Of a stretch of 64,000 nucleotides of DNA, positions 31,968 through 43,369 are shown piece after piece (within the stretch, counting starts at the first letter, position 1; every line of letters begins with the position of its first letter). The translations under genes were made by a program, and so were the position numbers. The notes below the pieces were generated by a model. That model ran no database searches. It was not told where the DNA came from and saw only the letters and a program-made list of their open reading frames with translations. This DNA is from Dendrolimus kikuchii (Eukaryota; Arthropoda; Insecta; Lepidoptera; Lasiocampidae), in assembly GCA_019925095.2 (NCBI GenBank), contig CM034388.1:7834501-7898500 (forward strand). Direction: 5' to 3'.

Positions 31968-32020
31968 AGTGACTCCCCTACGTATTAAAAACGCACAAGT
32001 TCGGATCTACGGGTTTCAGT
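31968..32020 (-). ncRNA. mir-100: miR-100, mature sequence intact but hairpin short
   Basis: The minus strand at 32015-31994 carries the 22-nt miR-100 sequence (AACCCGTAGATCCGAACTTG plus TG). The lower stem is conserved: ACTGAAACCC near 32020 faces GGGGAGTCACT at 31978-31968, which resembles the end of the Drosophila 3p arm (GGGAGTC). The stretch that should pair with guide bases 7-22 is missing. Only about 23 nt separate the guide from the GAGTC block, against about 39 nt in Drosophila as I recall it. Whether this locus can still be cut by Drosha and Dicer is doubtful as written; an assembly deletion is an alternative. It is the first member of the let-7 complex, transcribed right to left. 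Confidence 0.85.
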
Positions 32021-32898
32021 TGAGGGGGTAAAATAAAAGTAAATTATAAAATAACATTTACAAAAACAAAAAAAACTAACACAACCTTATCATTAAATAA
32101 TTGTTCAAGTGTTTTAAATAAAATTTAAATCACATGATCTAATTTATTAAAATATTAAATTAAATATATGCAAGTATTTTTATCATTTATATAAAAAGCT
32201 ACGAAAACTAATGAGTTTTGATTGCCTTATGTCCCCCCTGCTCCATCTGAGATTATGTTGGCGTTAGTGTCTGGAAAATGCGTCTTGTGTATACTAATGT
32301 ATGTATATAATGTATATATGTGTATAGATTAGTATATAGTGTGTGTATATAGTATTAGTATATACTATATATACAAACACACATACGTTATCTCTCAATG
32401 TTTAACTTCACTACAATTAATAACGATATTGCCTCAAAAACAACGCATTAAATCGTTAACTACAATTGCGTGACACAGTCACTAACTCAAAAATTATACG
32501 AGCTGGAGCGGGGAGATTAAACAAAGCTTATTAGGTTTTTATAGGTATTTTTGTAAAATTAGAACCTTTAAACAATCGTCATGTCCGTCTGTATGTCTGT
32601 CTAGATACATATGTATATCATAGATAATTTTAGTTTCTAATAACCGAAGATCATGGATTACAATAGGCAGTTATGTAATTATGTTTCTAGCATTAAAATC
32701 GTGACAATTCTATAAATTATGATTGGCCATCAGACATATTCTCAGACAGACCAGAGGCATAAAAAAATCGAAATGCGGTGTAATCATTAGTGTAATAAAA
32801 GCAATTTGTTTTTTATTGCTATTTTTGGATTGTTGTCGACATAAATATGTCAATCTTATTAAGCTCCACTAATCTAAAATTACTGGTGAGCAATTACA

Positions 32899-33156
32899 TT
32901 ATATATTTTTTTTTATTTCCGAAGTAGACTCTGACAGTACACTTTGAATAAAGCCTGTATATTTCATTTTATTTAGTTTGTATTTGTTCATCAGTGACCT
33001 TTCGTTTTCGTAATGAGCATAATCCATAAAATCATTGTTAAGACATGCATCAACAATTTCACAATAAGGGTTGTAGTATACAGAGCGAACTGGAGAAGTT
33101 AAAGTAGTAAAGCAGATACCAGGCTTCGGTTTGACACTTAAATGATGATAGCTCAT
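32899..33156 (-). CDS. Unidentified 85-aa open frame, doubtful
   Basis: From ATG at 33156 to the stop at 32899 the minus strand encodes an evenly mixed, mildly acidic peptide (PGICFTTLTSPVRSVYYNPY, then CLNNDFMDYAHYENERSLMN). It is less biased than the many low-complexity frames here, so it could be a remnant of a gene or transposon protein. No domain is recognised, no partner exon was found, and nothing supports expression. Confidence 0.2.
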   Translation of the reverse strand: MSYHHLSVKPKPGICFTTLTSPVRSVYYNPYCEIVDACLNNDFMDYAHYENERSLMNKYKLNKMKYTGFIQSVLSESTSEIKKNI

Positions 33157-33507
33157 TTGATGTTCTTCTCTTTTTTTTCACCTTTTGCCAACCATTTGTA
33201 ATCCACACCGTAGTGTATGTGGATACAGTGTCTCGTGTGTTTATGAGCAAAGTTACTATGACAGTACTAGCAGGGCTGCAGGCGAGAGTATACGTGTAAC
33301 AGTTAGTTGATGTGCATCGACTTGGGACAGTATATCCCAATGATATGGTTATGTCCTTTCCTTCCGTACTTCTCTATTCTGGCATATGTTCTCCGTCAAG
33401 CCATATATTATCATGTCATCATTTACATCATCTATCCATTTCTTTCTTGTCTACCTTATAGTCTTATCTAACATATCTATTGACCCATCCTAATTTAACT
33501 ATTGTCT

Positions 33508-33780
33508 GTAAGTCATGGAAACCCAGTAGATAACGCACCTGCATCTTATACCTACTAGTGACGTGGATTCAAATCCAAGAAGTTTTCTGACGAAATATCT
33601 ATATTGTGACAATTACCACGCGCTAACGTGAACGAAGACATCATCATAAAACTTGCATATCTGGATAAGTAATGTATGAAACCCGCCAACTCACCTTGGA
33701 CTTGCATGGCCGGTATAGCATTTGTTTCCCTTAAAGTAGGGAAGTTTGAACCTAGCAGTGGGACCTTTATGGTGTACATC
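33508..33780 (+). repeat. SINE-A copy, diverged
   Basis: Has a box B-like GGATTCAAATCC at 33565-33576, then ACAATTACCACGCGCTAACG, CCGCCAACTCACCTTGGACT and CAGTGGGACCTTTATGG in SINE-A order. Confidence 0.65.
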
Positions 33781-34454
33781 CAAAAAGGTTAATGTGGGTT
33801 TATAGATGAAGTACCAATACTATAAAGAAATATCTATTTACTCCCTTACTTAATTCAAAAGTAAAAAAAAAAACTTGCTGAACGTTTACAAAATTTAAAT
33901 TATAATGAAACTGAATATTTGCTGAGTAAAATTGGATCTTGATCAAACATTTATGTGCTCATAAGTTTAATCTAACAACATTTTATAATAAACACCCATG
34001 AGAGTCTATAAGTAACCCCCAAGTCACAGATGAAAACCTAATATGGGGATCAGGATAATGACATTGTCAATTTATATACATATATGTAAATTAAGTCGTT
34101 TAAAAATGTTTATAGTACTGTATTTGGCTTTTTTACAACAAATTATAAAATTAGTTAAGACTAATATCCAACGGAAGTCCTCAAAACAGCAGATCCATCA
34201 TTTTCCTTCATTTCTGAGGTTAAAGATTTTTTTTATTGAAGGATAGGTTAGCAATTAACTACGATTAACCGTGATATTGTCTAATATGGATCACGCTTCC
34301 CCAGAAGGTACTCGATGACACCCAGGTTGTAGGTATCGGGAAATTCAAAAGACTCTAGCAATGAGTTTCATTTTTTTACTATGCGAACGAAGAAAGTGGA
34401 AGCGGAGCGCATCCTTCGTACAAACGGCAAGCCCAGGTCTTGTTTAATCACCAA

Positions 34455-34645
34455 CTGCACTCAATTACTAGATTTGGTCCTACACTTTGCTCGTCCAGCC
34501 CCTACCAGCAACCTTGCTCAGTTCGTCGATCCGTTCGGCCGCACATACGTCTATTAAGTCGTGGTCTCCACTCCTGAACTCGCCTGCTCCATTGGCCCTC
34601 GGTCCTACGTAATGTGACCAGCACACTGCCACTTCAGCTCAAAAG
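34455..34645 (-). repeat. LINE C-terminal fragment, same family as 21.9 and 36 kb
   Basis: Plus-strand blocks CCAGCCCCTACCAGCAACCT, CAGTTCGTCGATCCG, GTGGTCTCCACTCC and GTGACCAGCACACTGCCACT occur in the same order as at 21960-22165. Confidence 0.55.
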
Positions 34646-34728
34646 TATGCTGCTGCTCCAATTACCTGAAACTGAGAAATAAATGTAATTAATGAAAGAT
34701 ACTCCCTCCTTTCCATTCCATTTCCAGT

Positions 34729-34944
34729 GTCACGGAGATGAATATGTTGCGATGGCTCTGTGGAGTCACGCGGAAAGACCGCGTTACCAACTCCCGTATC
34801 CGCGGTAGTCTTCATGTCCGTGACATAGCAGACAAACTACAAGAATGTCGCTTACGGTGATACGGGCACGTTTTACGGAAGCCGGTTAATTATATGGGAA
34901 ACAAATGTCTATCCATACCGCCTCCGCTATGTCCTGGTCGAAGG
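34729..34944 (+). repeat. LINE tail, family 2 (GVTRKDRV type)
   Basis: Reads VTEMNMLRWLCGVTRKDRVT, then IRGSLHVRDIADKLQECRLR, a stop where a Trp is expected, and YGHVLRKPVNYMGNKCL. This is the well-known C-terminus of non-LTR polymerases (ML RW.CGVTR.DR, RL.WYGHV.R). Related pieces are at 41765-42035 and 42995-43123. Confidence 0.75.
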
Positions 34945-34956
34945 AGAAGGCTTTTT

Positions 34957-35365
34957 TTATATTACATAGGTTTGCGTTTGACCACGATCACCTTCAATGC
35001 CGGACGATGATGCGGTCGAAGATGGAGCACGCTTACCTAGATAATACCTATTCACACGAGACTTGAAAATACCCGGATTGTACTTTTCGGGAAACACGGA
35101 CTCTGGTAGTGCATTCCACAATTCTGCCATACGCAGAAGCAACGTGGAGGCGAAACGTTTAGTACGCACTGGTAGCGTTTCCACTGTGAAACGATAGCGT
35201 ATACCAGAGCGTCTTGTGGTTCAAGAAATGCTGGCTTGACGCTGTGAACGTTGACATCCGTACCAATGGTCTCAAAACGGGGGATGTTGAAGACCGCGCG
35301 AAGTGGGGTAGAAAAAGTAGAAAAGCGGGTCCTGAGCGGAGTGAACGCTTCAAAGGCAACCGGGA
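34957..35365 (-). repeat. LINE 3' ORF end (jockey/CR1-like)
   Basis: From 35184 to the stop at 34957 the minus strand reads RTKRFASTLLLRMAELWNAL, PESVFPEKYNPGIFKSRVNR, YYLGKR, the typical end of jockey/CR1-like reverse transcriptases (ARLWNSLP..VFP..YNL..FK.RV). Upstream to about 35365 the frame shifts. Confidence 0.7.
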
Positions 35366-35859
35366 TTTAACGCTCGGATGATGATGATGACTTTCTCCTT
35401 CCTATGTTTGTAACCACTTGAGATCAGAACAGTATACACCCGAACCAAGGATCTATTCTATCCCTTTTTATTCCAGTAAATAAAAGTTGGGATCACGAGA
35501 TGAAATAGATGAATAAGGCTCACATTTACGAAATAATAAATCTGAATCCATAAATCTATTACAAATATCGGTAGTTTTAACATTACAGTAGCACATTTAA
35601 AACACCGATATAATTTATTTTTAAAAAACCGTTTTTAACGAAAAAAACCGAAGTCCCGCGCCTTTTGTACAACAGTTTGTAAAGGGCTCCGTCCGCCATC
35701 TGCTTGTATTCTCACGGCATTTTTTATTGCGATTTTTTTCTTTTCACACAATTATTTTGCACCTGTGCAATGGTTTTTTTAATCAACACGGAATTTTAAG
35801 ACTAATATACTGAGGCGGTTCTTGATGGAACTCTTCTTCAGCCTATGAATGTGCATTGC

Positions 35860-36490
35860 TGGATTTAGGCCAAGTTTGCACCACATATCCCGGTCTTCCT
35901 CATCCGGCCGTTTCCGAAGACCTTGCGCAGATCGTCAGTCCACCGAGATGGAGGGCGTCTTATATTACTGTATCCGTGCAGGAACGGAGAAAGAATACAA
36001 TTTCCTGCGGCCGGGCGGCCTGTCGTATGAGGCGACTTAACAACCCACAGCCAGGTGGTAGGGCATTCGCCCGACTGGATGGCTACCACCCCTGGTCTAA
36101 AATATGTCGCCATAACAACCTTGAGTTGTGTTCCGGCATTAGTGACCAGGTTCCAGTTTCCCTTAAGAGAGCAGCAGCGCATTTGCAGCAACTTGGTGTT
36201 GCAAATGTCCATAGGCGATGGTAACTGCTTTCCATCAAGTGGGCCGTCTGCCTGTCTGCTGATCTCCTGCAATAAAAAAAAAAAAAAAATTACGCGGTCC
36301 CCACTTTAGGACACGTTTGCGCCATCGGCCGTCGGTCCTGGGACAGACATGACTAGTCCACTGCCACTCTAAGTTGTTAATTATTGTTGGAACGCTTACT
36401 TCTGGTAAAAGATCCTGGGAATGATAATCGCCCAGTGAAGAGTGTAGCTTTGAAAAGCTCGTAAATCCCACATGTCTAGGTGGCGTCACA
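35860..36490 (-). repeat. LINE C-terminal fragment split by SINE-B
   Basis: Right half (36489-36290): LEWQWTSHVCPRTDGRWRKR, VLKWGPR. Left half (36050-35865): RRPPSRWTDDLRKVFGNGRM. Together they fit one LINE tail (KW.WAGH..RRTDGRW..KVL.W.PR followed by RPP.RWTDDL), interrupted by SINE-B at 36052-36289. Confidence 0.75.
36052..36289 (+). repeat. SINE-B copy nested in a LINE tail
   Basis: Full-length copy with an A15 tail. It separates two halves of a minus-strand LINE fragment (35860-36050 and 36290-36490), so it is younger than that LINE. The long reading frames across it on both strands are artefacts. Confidence 0.82.
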
Positions 36491-36654
36491 GGTCAATCTT
36501 CTTTCGTTTGATGTTTTATTTCTTGAAACATTTTTTAGATGGGATCAGTCAAAAATTAAAAGAAACTTATTAAGATGACCTTTGAACATTGTTTTGTCAA
36601 ATGAGTATTCAAAATGTTATGTATGTTTGTATCTATTTCTTTTGGGAAACAAAT

Positions 36655-36770
36655 CTATTAAATGTTTTTGCCGGGAACTTAAAGGGTAAACTTAAAGATT
36701 TGCTACGCAGTTTTATTTTCGTAAAATGTATAATATTAGTTAAAAATGGGCAATAAGTGTGAATAGAATA
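36655..36770 (+). repeat. Partial second copy of the 25.6-kb retroposon family
   Basis: The block TTTTTGCCGGGAACTT, then GCAGTTTTATTTTCGTAAAA and GGGCAATAAGTGT, aligns with 25643-25745 in the same order and spacing. The 3' end is not recognisable. Confidence 0.55.
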
Positions 36771-37277
36771 GAATATTAACTATGAACATGAATCTATAAA
36801 AAAAATATTAAAAAACTAATCGGCAGATAAACACACACATTGTACGAGTATATTCCCAAGCTAAGCAACAATATACAAAGGATTGCTTTGAAGATGACCC
36901 TAGCCACCTAGAGCATAGTAAATAGGGAAAATTTGCTTACAACATTTACCATGCCAGGAATTATACTCGAGACTTCTGCCCACCGGTGAGCTAGGGCGGC
37001 AAAAGTTTAGCCCACTCAAATACAGAGACCGTGTTATTAACTCACAGTTACATTCATCGCAGCTACCTTAAATTTTTGGTTGTTTCGCGTTTTACTACAC
37101 CATTGTGTAGCGCATTATATGTAGAATTTATGTCTTCCTATCAAACATCCATGTAAACCAAGTAGTTACTGACATACCATTATAACGTACAAAGACAATC
37201 TGACATGACGAAACCATGATTTCATTTTTGTCCAAATGGACACGAAGCCCTAAAAAAGCCGTTTCCAAAATTTACCT

Positions 37278-37660
37278 TTACCTTTATTGCGAAACTGGCA
37301 CACAAGCAGACGGCCCATCAAATGAAAAGCTCATGGAAAGTGGTTACCGTCGCCTGTAGTCGTTTTGCAATACCAGGGGCGAAGCCAGCGTGTTGCCAGC
37401 CTTTAGGATAGGACGGGGGGATGGAATAGGAGGGATAGGATAAAAGGAATTAAATAGGGGAGGAGGAAGGGGGCCATCCGAACTCTCACAGCCTCACTCA
37501 TCGCACGAAACATGGTTAGCTCAAGACTAATAGTTTCATGCCGATACTCTGTGAGAGCGTGGTATCGTACCCATCGAGCCAAGCTGTAATCAAGTAATGA
37601 TTCCAGCATGACTCTACCACGTAAAAACCTTACCCAAAAATCGAACTTGACTATTAATGA
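37278..37660 (-). repeat. SINE-B-like 3' end followed by an old G-rich repeat
   Basis: 37310-37385 carries CAGACGGCCCATCAAATGAA and GTGGTTACCGTCGCCTGTAG, the SINE-B end in reverse. After it comes a purine-rich stretch (GGATAGGACGGGGGGATGGA) and GATACTCTGTGAGAGCGTGG. No coding seen. A similar scrap (CCGCCGCCTGTGGACATTTT) is at 5628-5695 in a BTB-gene intron. Confidence 0.45.
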
Positions 37661-40472
37661 CCATAGCACGGCAATGAGGTCTTTTGTATAAGTATATGCT
37701 AATTATGATTAACCAATATTACATGTCTGCCTACGCCCTATTTAAAGTGAAACGTGACTTTAAAATACCAGGCGCCCATAATAGGAAAGGAGACGTGGTA
37801 AATTTACACGATACGATGTTACAGACATAACAACATGTAAGACAAGATTTTTTTATGACTATCCTATTGATAGTTATAAAAAGGTCTTATCTTAAAGATC
37901 TCTAATACCTAGTTTCGTTTTGACGAATTAAGTACAAGTAAATTTAAATTAAATTATTATTGACTAATAACTTTTCATCACCATATCATGTTTAAAATGG
38001 ATTACTTTTATTTTAATTTATATACTAATTTTAAATAATTTTATTCATAAGCAATGATTTTAGTAGTAAGTTACAATGAGTAGTAGCAATTTTTTTTATT
38101 ATTAACAACTCTACGGACTCGAGTTCCGTATCCTTTTTTACAACTTAATTTCTAGATTTAATTTTTTGAATGTAACATGCTTATTAGTTATTATGGTTCT
38201 TGTGTGTGACATTAATTTATTGATTTTTGTGTTGAGGTGTATGTATCTTACAAATAACTTATTATATTAATTTATTTTAGTTTTAATACTAAACTTATAC
38301 TAATGTAGAGTGTATCTATTACATGCTGGTGTTGTGAGGAAGTGCATGTGCAGTGTGGGCCTTATATTTATACTTATATATATTGTCCTATCTAGTGCCA
38401 TGTGTGTTGTTTTTTTTTCTAGTAGTAGCATTTAAATTTAATTAACATTTTCTTTACGACTTACGTATTTAATATGTGTAAAGCAGCCATTACGGGTTTT
38501 TGATCCAGTGCGGCGCTTGAAATTGTGTATTTCACTTTTTTTTTAATTGCAGGAGTTCAGCAGACAGGCAGACGGACCACTTGATGGAAAGCGGTTAACA
38601 TCGTCGATGGACATTTGCAACACCAAAGGTGCTACAAATGCGCTGCTGCTCTCTTAAAGGAGACTGGAACCTGGTCACTAATTCCGGACCACAACTCAAG
38701 GTTGTTATGACGGCATACTCTAGACCAGGGGTGGTAGCCATCCAGTCGGGTAGGTCATAATGTCGATATATTTATGTGTATGATAAAAATACACACTCGT
38801 TTGACGCTTAAGATTCGTTTTGTATTTTTTTCCAAAATCATTTTTGTGAGGCTGATTAGATAGATAGATAACTATTGTACACCAATACAAACATGACCTT
38901 AAAGACTAAAATTATATCTAGTTATGTACAAAGGGCGGTCTTATCGCTAAAAAGCGATCTCTTCCAGACAACCCCAGGAATGAATTGAGATGATAATGGC
39001 GATGGTGGTATACGTAACATGTAGTACAAACTACTTACATTTTAATAATAAATACATAAATGATATATATATGCATAAATTTTATATATTACATAGATAT
39101 ATACTTAATATACATACCATAGAAATACATATCTACAAAATAAATTACATCTCACTGACTGTCTAAAATATTTGAAAATGGCAACGCATTGAACGTCCTA
39201 GAACAATTTCAGAACAATAACTAAATCTATAGACCCGTACTAAAATAATAATCGTGTGTGTGTGTGCAGTGCACAAACAGTCGAAGTGAAATAAAGTGTG
39301 AAAAGAGGTGGGAGGGATTCTAAATTTCGTGACATCACATGTCATTCATTATAAAGTCATAATATGTTATATTTAAGCTTTGAAACACGAAATTTGAAGT
39401 ATTAATGAAAAACTTCAAAACATTTCCAACTCTTATCTGTATGAGCAGAATGTTTAAATTATTAAATGTAATGTATTCCATCTCATTCTCTTGCAGGCTT
39501 ACTCCTATAGATTTATGTGTTTATGTTTTTTAGTGTCGCTTTTCAAATCACAACGATTCTAAAGAAGTTTCACTTTAAAAGAGAATCTCAGTGCAATAAC
39601 CAAATGTAAAGAAACCGTGTTAAAATAAAAGCTGACTAACAAACAGCTCTTGTATTCATATTGAGTAGGTATTATAATATTTCGTGAATGAAATTGAAAC
39701 ATAAAACGTTTTAGGTCCTTATTATTTCAGAGCTAATTCTAATATGGTCCTAATTTAGTTTTTGAATTAAAAATTCCTATTGCCCATGGACTTTGCTTGT
39801 AAAGTTATATAAATTTAATACAGTTATGACATGAAATTTTCACTATTCAAATGAAGGAATCGAAGTAATATTTTTTTCATTCCAGTGGGGTAACGTAGCC
39901 GGCCAGAAAATGTTATCCATTGACTTCAATAACCTAGACTCATTTTTAAGGCATTAATTGTATTCGAATTAACTTCCATTGAAGATAATTTTTTGAAGGT
40001 CTTTAACTCTACCTCTCTATAATATAAAACAGAAGCAATCTGTTCAAATCGTAATGAAATCGGATCGAAAAGTGTGTGGGGGCCATTAGTAACAGAGTTG
40101 ATCCGTCTAGACATCCCCCTCGCCCCATTCGTCTAGACACCCCTTAGACACCTCCCCACCTATTTTTAACTTTTTGTATAGCAATACTTTTTAAAAAACA
40201 ATGTAGTTTTAATGCTTTACAGTTTTAATTTAAAATTATTTACTATTTTAGTACTTATTATAGGATTTTCCTCGTAATTTTAGTTGCACACTTTGATTAG
40301 GTATCCCACGGGAAATATCGCGTTTTCAGAGTTGCATAGTATTTTTGGCAAAAATGGATTGTCCCTTTCCCATTTGTTTGTGTACATACTTGTGTCACAA
40401 TACTTTTCTCGGAAACTATATATTCTACCAGTTTATGAGGTTTCGTAGAAATGTTCTATATGCCACTACACA
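37661..40472. other. AT-rich spacer, no gene seen apart from SINE-B at 38535-38756
   Basis: Long AT-rich stretches without open frames of note, short TA-rich tracts at 39060-39110, and a GTGTGTGTGTG run at 39254-39266. Confidence 0.4.
38535..38756 (-). repeat. SINE-B copy, reverse orientation
   Basis: Starts on the plus strand with a T-run and GCAGGAGTTCAGCAGACAGG and ends GGTGGTAGCCATCCAGTCGG, the complement of the family start. Confidence 0.8.
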
Positions 40473-40650
40473 ATGCTGTACCTATTAGCGTCCTACCTAA
40501 ATAACTTAGAAATTAACAATTTCAAATCTCGTAGGACTGGTGTATCTATGGGTGTGCCCCAGGGCTCTATTCTACGTCCATTCTTATTTTTGATATATAT
40601 TAATGATTTGTCATATTTTATTAAAAATATGTTACAAAAAACAAAAATAA
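40473..40650 (+). repeat. LINE reverse-transcriptase motif fragment
   Basis: RRTGVSMGVPQGSILRPFLF, LIYINDLSYFIKN is the conserved palm region (GVPQGS.LGP.LFLIYINDLP) of jockey-like reverse transcriptases. Only about 55 residues remain; the catalytic FADD block is not present. Confidence 0.78.
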
Positions 40651-41764
40651 ATAAAATAAGATATGTTTCATTTTTAATAAAGTTGTTTTTTATTTTATGC
40701 AACCCTATAATAATAATTTAATTGAAAATATCCCTATAATATATTGGCCGTATGGCCAAAAGACAAAAACAATAAAAATGTTTCGTCTAACCACATCACC
40801 TGGTCCTACACGCATTTTATAAATTTTTGGTATAGAATTAAATTAAATTCTGTGAAAACTTCTACGTTGCCTACTCCTATATTTATTAGGAGAATAAGGC
40901 AATTTAATCTTTGCACGAGCCATGGGTAGTGGCATGTTGAACTAATGATAATTTAAGATTTGTTTATCAATGTACTTATATCATAAGCAAATTTCCATTT
41001 AATTTCATTTACTCATAAACTAAGGCTCAACAGATTTCAATCAAAATGTTAAGCGCTAGGCTGTTACAAACGCCGTAGGCTATGTTGGGTGTAATGCTGT
41101 ACACGAGCAATGAATGCTTATAAGGAAAATGCGTTATAGAAACCAATCCAAAGTAAAGCCTAATACTTTAACCCGTACTAGTATAGGAGTCCGCGTAAAG
41201 CCAAGTCCAGTAAAAAGAAATACGAGCAGAAGAGAAGAAGTAAAACCTTATCCTAACCAAAGTGATGAAAAGCAAGATAGCAAGGGAAGTAAGAGAGAAA
41301 AAAAGATCTAAAAGCACAGAAAGTTTCGGAGAATCGAAACACAGTTCGCTTCGACGCGACGTTATAACATATGGACGTTGGACGTTGGACGCCGCGTACA
41401 GTGTATGTGCGCTACGTCAGACTTTTGAAAGAGACCACTATAACCCATTTTCATAATAAGCAATCGACGGTCACGGACAGCATCACACAGTATGCAGCCT
41501 ACGGCGTCAGTAGTAGGCCACCGCCTTAGTACTTAAAAAAATAGTTTTATCTTAAATTTTCGTCAAATATTTCATGTTGCAGGTTTCAGAAGATATGAAT
41601 ACGGAATCGAAATGCCACGCGAACGAAGTGGTGGCATCAGCTGGTTCTAAATGTAATTTTAATTATTTTGAAAGTTTACCTGTCTAAAAAAAGAAGGCTT
41701 TAAGCATACCCGTATTATTTTATTTTAATCTTTTTTTAAGTTATTTTTCTTGTGCTTGAGAGAA

Positions 41765-42035
41765 ATACCACAAGTAGGATTTGCGTGTCACGAATATGAA
41801 TATGACGCGGTGGAAGAGTCGCGCGGAAAGACAGCGTCAGAAATACCCGCAAGTGAGCCACCCACTCTGGCACAAATAGATTTTATGAAACCGGTTAGTT
41901 ATGCGAGGAACAGTTGTTTAGCCGTACCTCAACCAGGACCAAGAAAAGGAGTAGCTCCAAAAAATACTGGCTTGACGTTATGTAGGATGCGCGAAGTAGA
42001 GAAGAAAACGTAGAAAAACCGACCGTGAGCCTGAC
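41765..42035 (+). repeat. LINE tail, family 2, decayed
   Basis: In mixed frames: MNMLRWKSRAERQRQKYP, KPVSYARNSCLAVPQPGPRK, then SSSKKYWLDVM. It matches the 34.7-kb copy (MNMLRWLCGVTRKDR, KPVNYMGNKCL) and extends to the usual GRPKKRWLDV end. Confidence 0.6.
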
Positions 42036-42498
42036 CAGACGTTCTAAACGCAAACGGTATATAACGCGAACATAATAAAATCAATAATATACCTATACTT
42101 TTATAGAATATCATACTTAACGGTAAAATTCAAAAATAACATCAGACTTTCTCAGAAGTGGCAAATTCGGGACTTATAGATGATAAGATATTGTGTAGGC
42201 TGTATACTTCGAATAGAAAAAATAAAATAATACAATCTCTCTACTTCAGATTGGAGATATATTTATAGTCCATTTATAAAAAAAATGCCATGTTATTTAT
42301 GCTCAGTTTTCATATCTTGCTATCCATTATTTTATTTATCTTAAAATCATTGGTAGAAAATGAACATTAGGCATGAACTTTATGTCAAACTCTTAATCAG
42401 TAGTGATGCTGATGAACGGAAAACGGGATAAAGAAACTCAGCAAAATTTTAAACTTCTGTAGCCCTATTTTATTTAGCAAATGTTTTCGTCATATGCA

Positions 42499-42577
42499 TC
42501 GCTATGTTTATAACATAGCGATAATATACAATAAATATTACTAGGTATACCTAGTAATATTTATTATATATTATCGG
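42499..42577. repeat. Two adjacent hairpins, second almost perfectly palindromic
   Basis: CGCTATGTT (42500-42508) and AACATAGCG (42512-42520) form a 9-bp stem with a 3-nt loop. 42519-42576 is a 58-base palindrome with no spacer and one mismatch in 29 pairs (centre GGTATACC). Confidence 0.9.
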
Positions 42578-42994
42578 GTCTATGTGGATGAAAGTTTACA
42601 GAAATGTATATAGTCTGTAGTGTTTTACAATAGTGTAGCAAAAAATGGTGAAACAACTAAAAACTAGGGGCGGTCGCCATACATGTAATTGAGAGTTGAT
42701 TTTTTTTAAATGTTTACGTAGTCATGTGGATTATTGTTAGTAAAATTATAGGATATTTTCGATAAGACTGCTTTTTTTAGATTACGGTATGGTGGACCAT
42801 TGTCAGTTTTACGGAATCCATCATAGTTCGTGGTACGCCCCGAACTTGTCCTTTTTTTAAACTACTAGGACTACATATATGGAAAAGAATGTTCGGAAAG
42901 TGTATTCTAATATGCCACTATGCTGTAGTAAAATCGCAATAAAGAAATTTACGGGTGGCCGCCATACGTACGTAACTAATGGATGAAAAAAAAC

Positions 42995-43123
42995 TTCAGA
43001 GGACGTAAGCATGGGGTATTACGCATCCGCGATAGTCTCCATGTCCGTAACAAAACAGATGCAAAACAGCAACAGAGACAATTACGCAGGTACGACCACA
43101 TTTTACTGAGACCGGTTAATTGG
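42995..43123 (+). repeat. LINE tail, family 2, fragment
   Basis: VLRIRDSLHVRNKTDAKQQQ, RQLRRYDHILLRPVNWP corresponds to IRGSLHVRDIADKLQECRLR of the 34.7-kb copy. SINE-B follows at once. Confidence 0.65.
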
Positions 43124-43369
43124 CCAGGTGGCAGGGCATTTGCCCGACTGGATGGCTACCACCCCTGGTCTAAAGTATGTCGCCATAACAACCTTGAGTT
43201 GTGTTCCGGCATTAGTGACCAGGTTCCAGTCTCCCTTAAGAGAGCAGCAGCGCATTTGTAGCACCTTCGGTGTTGCAAATGTCCATAGGCGATGGTAACC
43301 GCTTTCCACCAAGTGGGCCGTCTGCCTGTCTTCTGAACTCTTGCAATAAAAAAATAAATAAAAAAAATT
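43124..43369 (+). repeat. SINE-B copy abutting a LINE tail
   Basis: Full-length: AGGTGGCAGGGCATTTGCCC to AATAAAAAAATAAATAAAAA. It begins directly after the LINE peptide ending LLRPVNWP, so it inserted into that LINE. Confidence 0.82.

Noticed and set aside
35849..36309. Several overlapping frames of 63-135 aa
   Set aside because: They cross SINE-B and the LINE tail on both strands; the shared peptides recur at every SINE-B copy.
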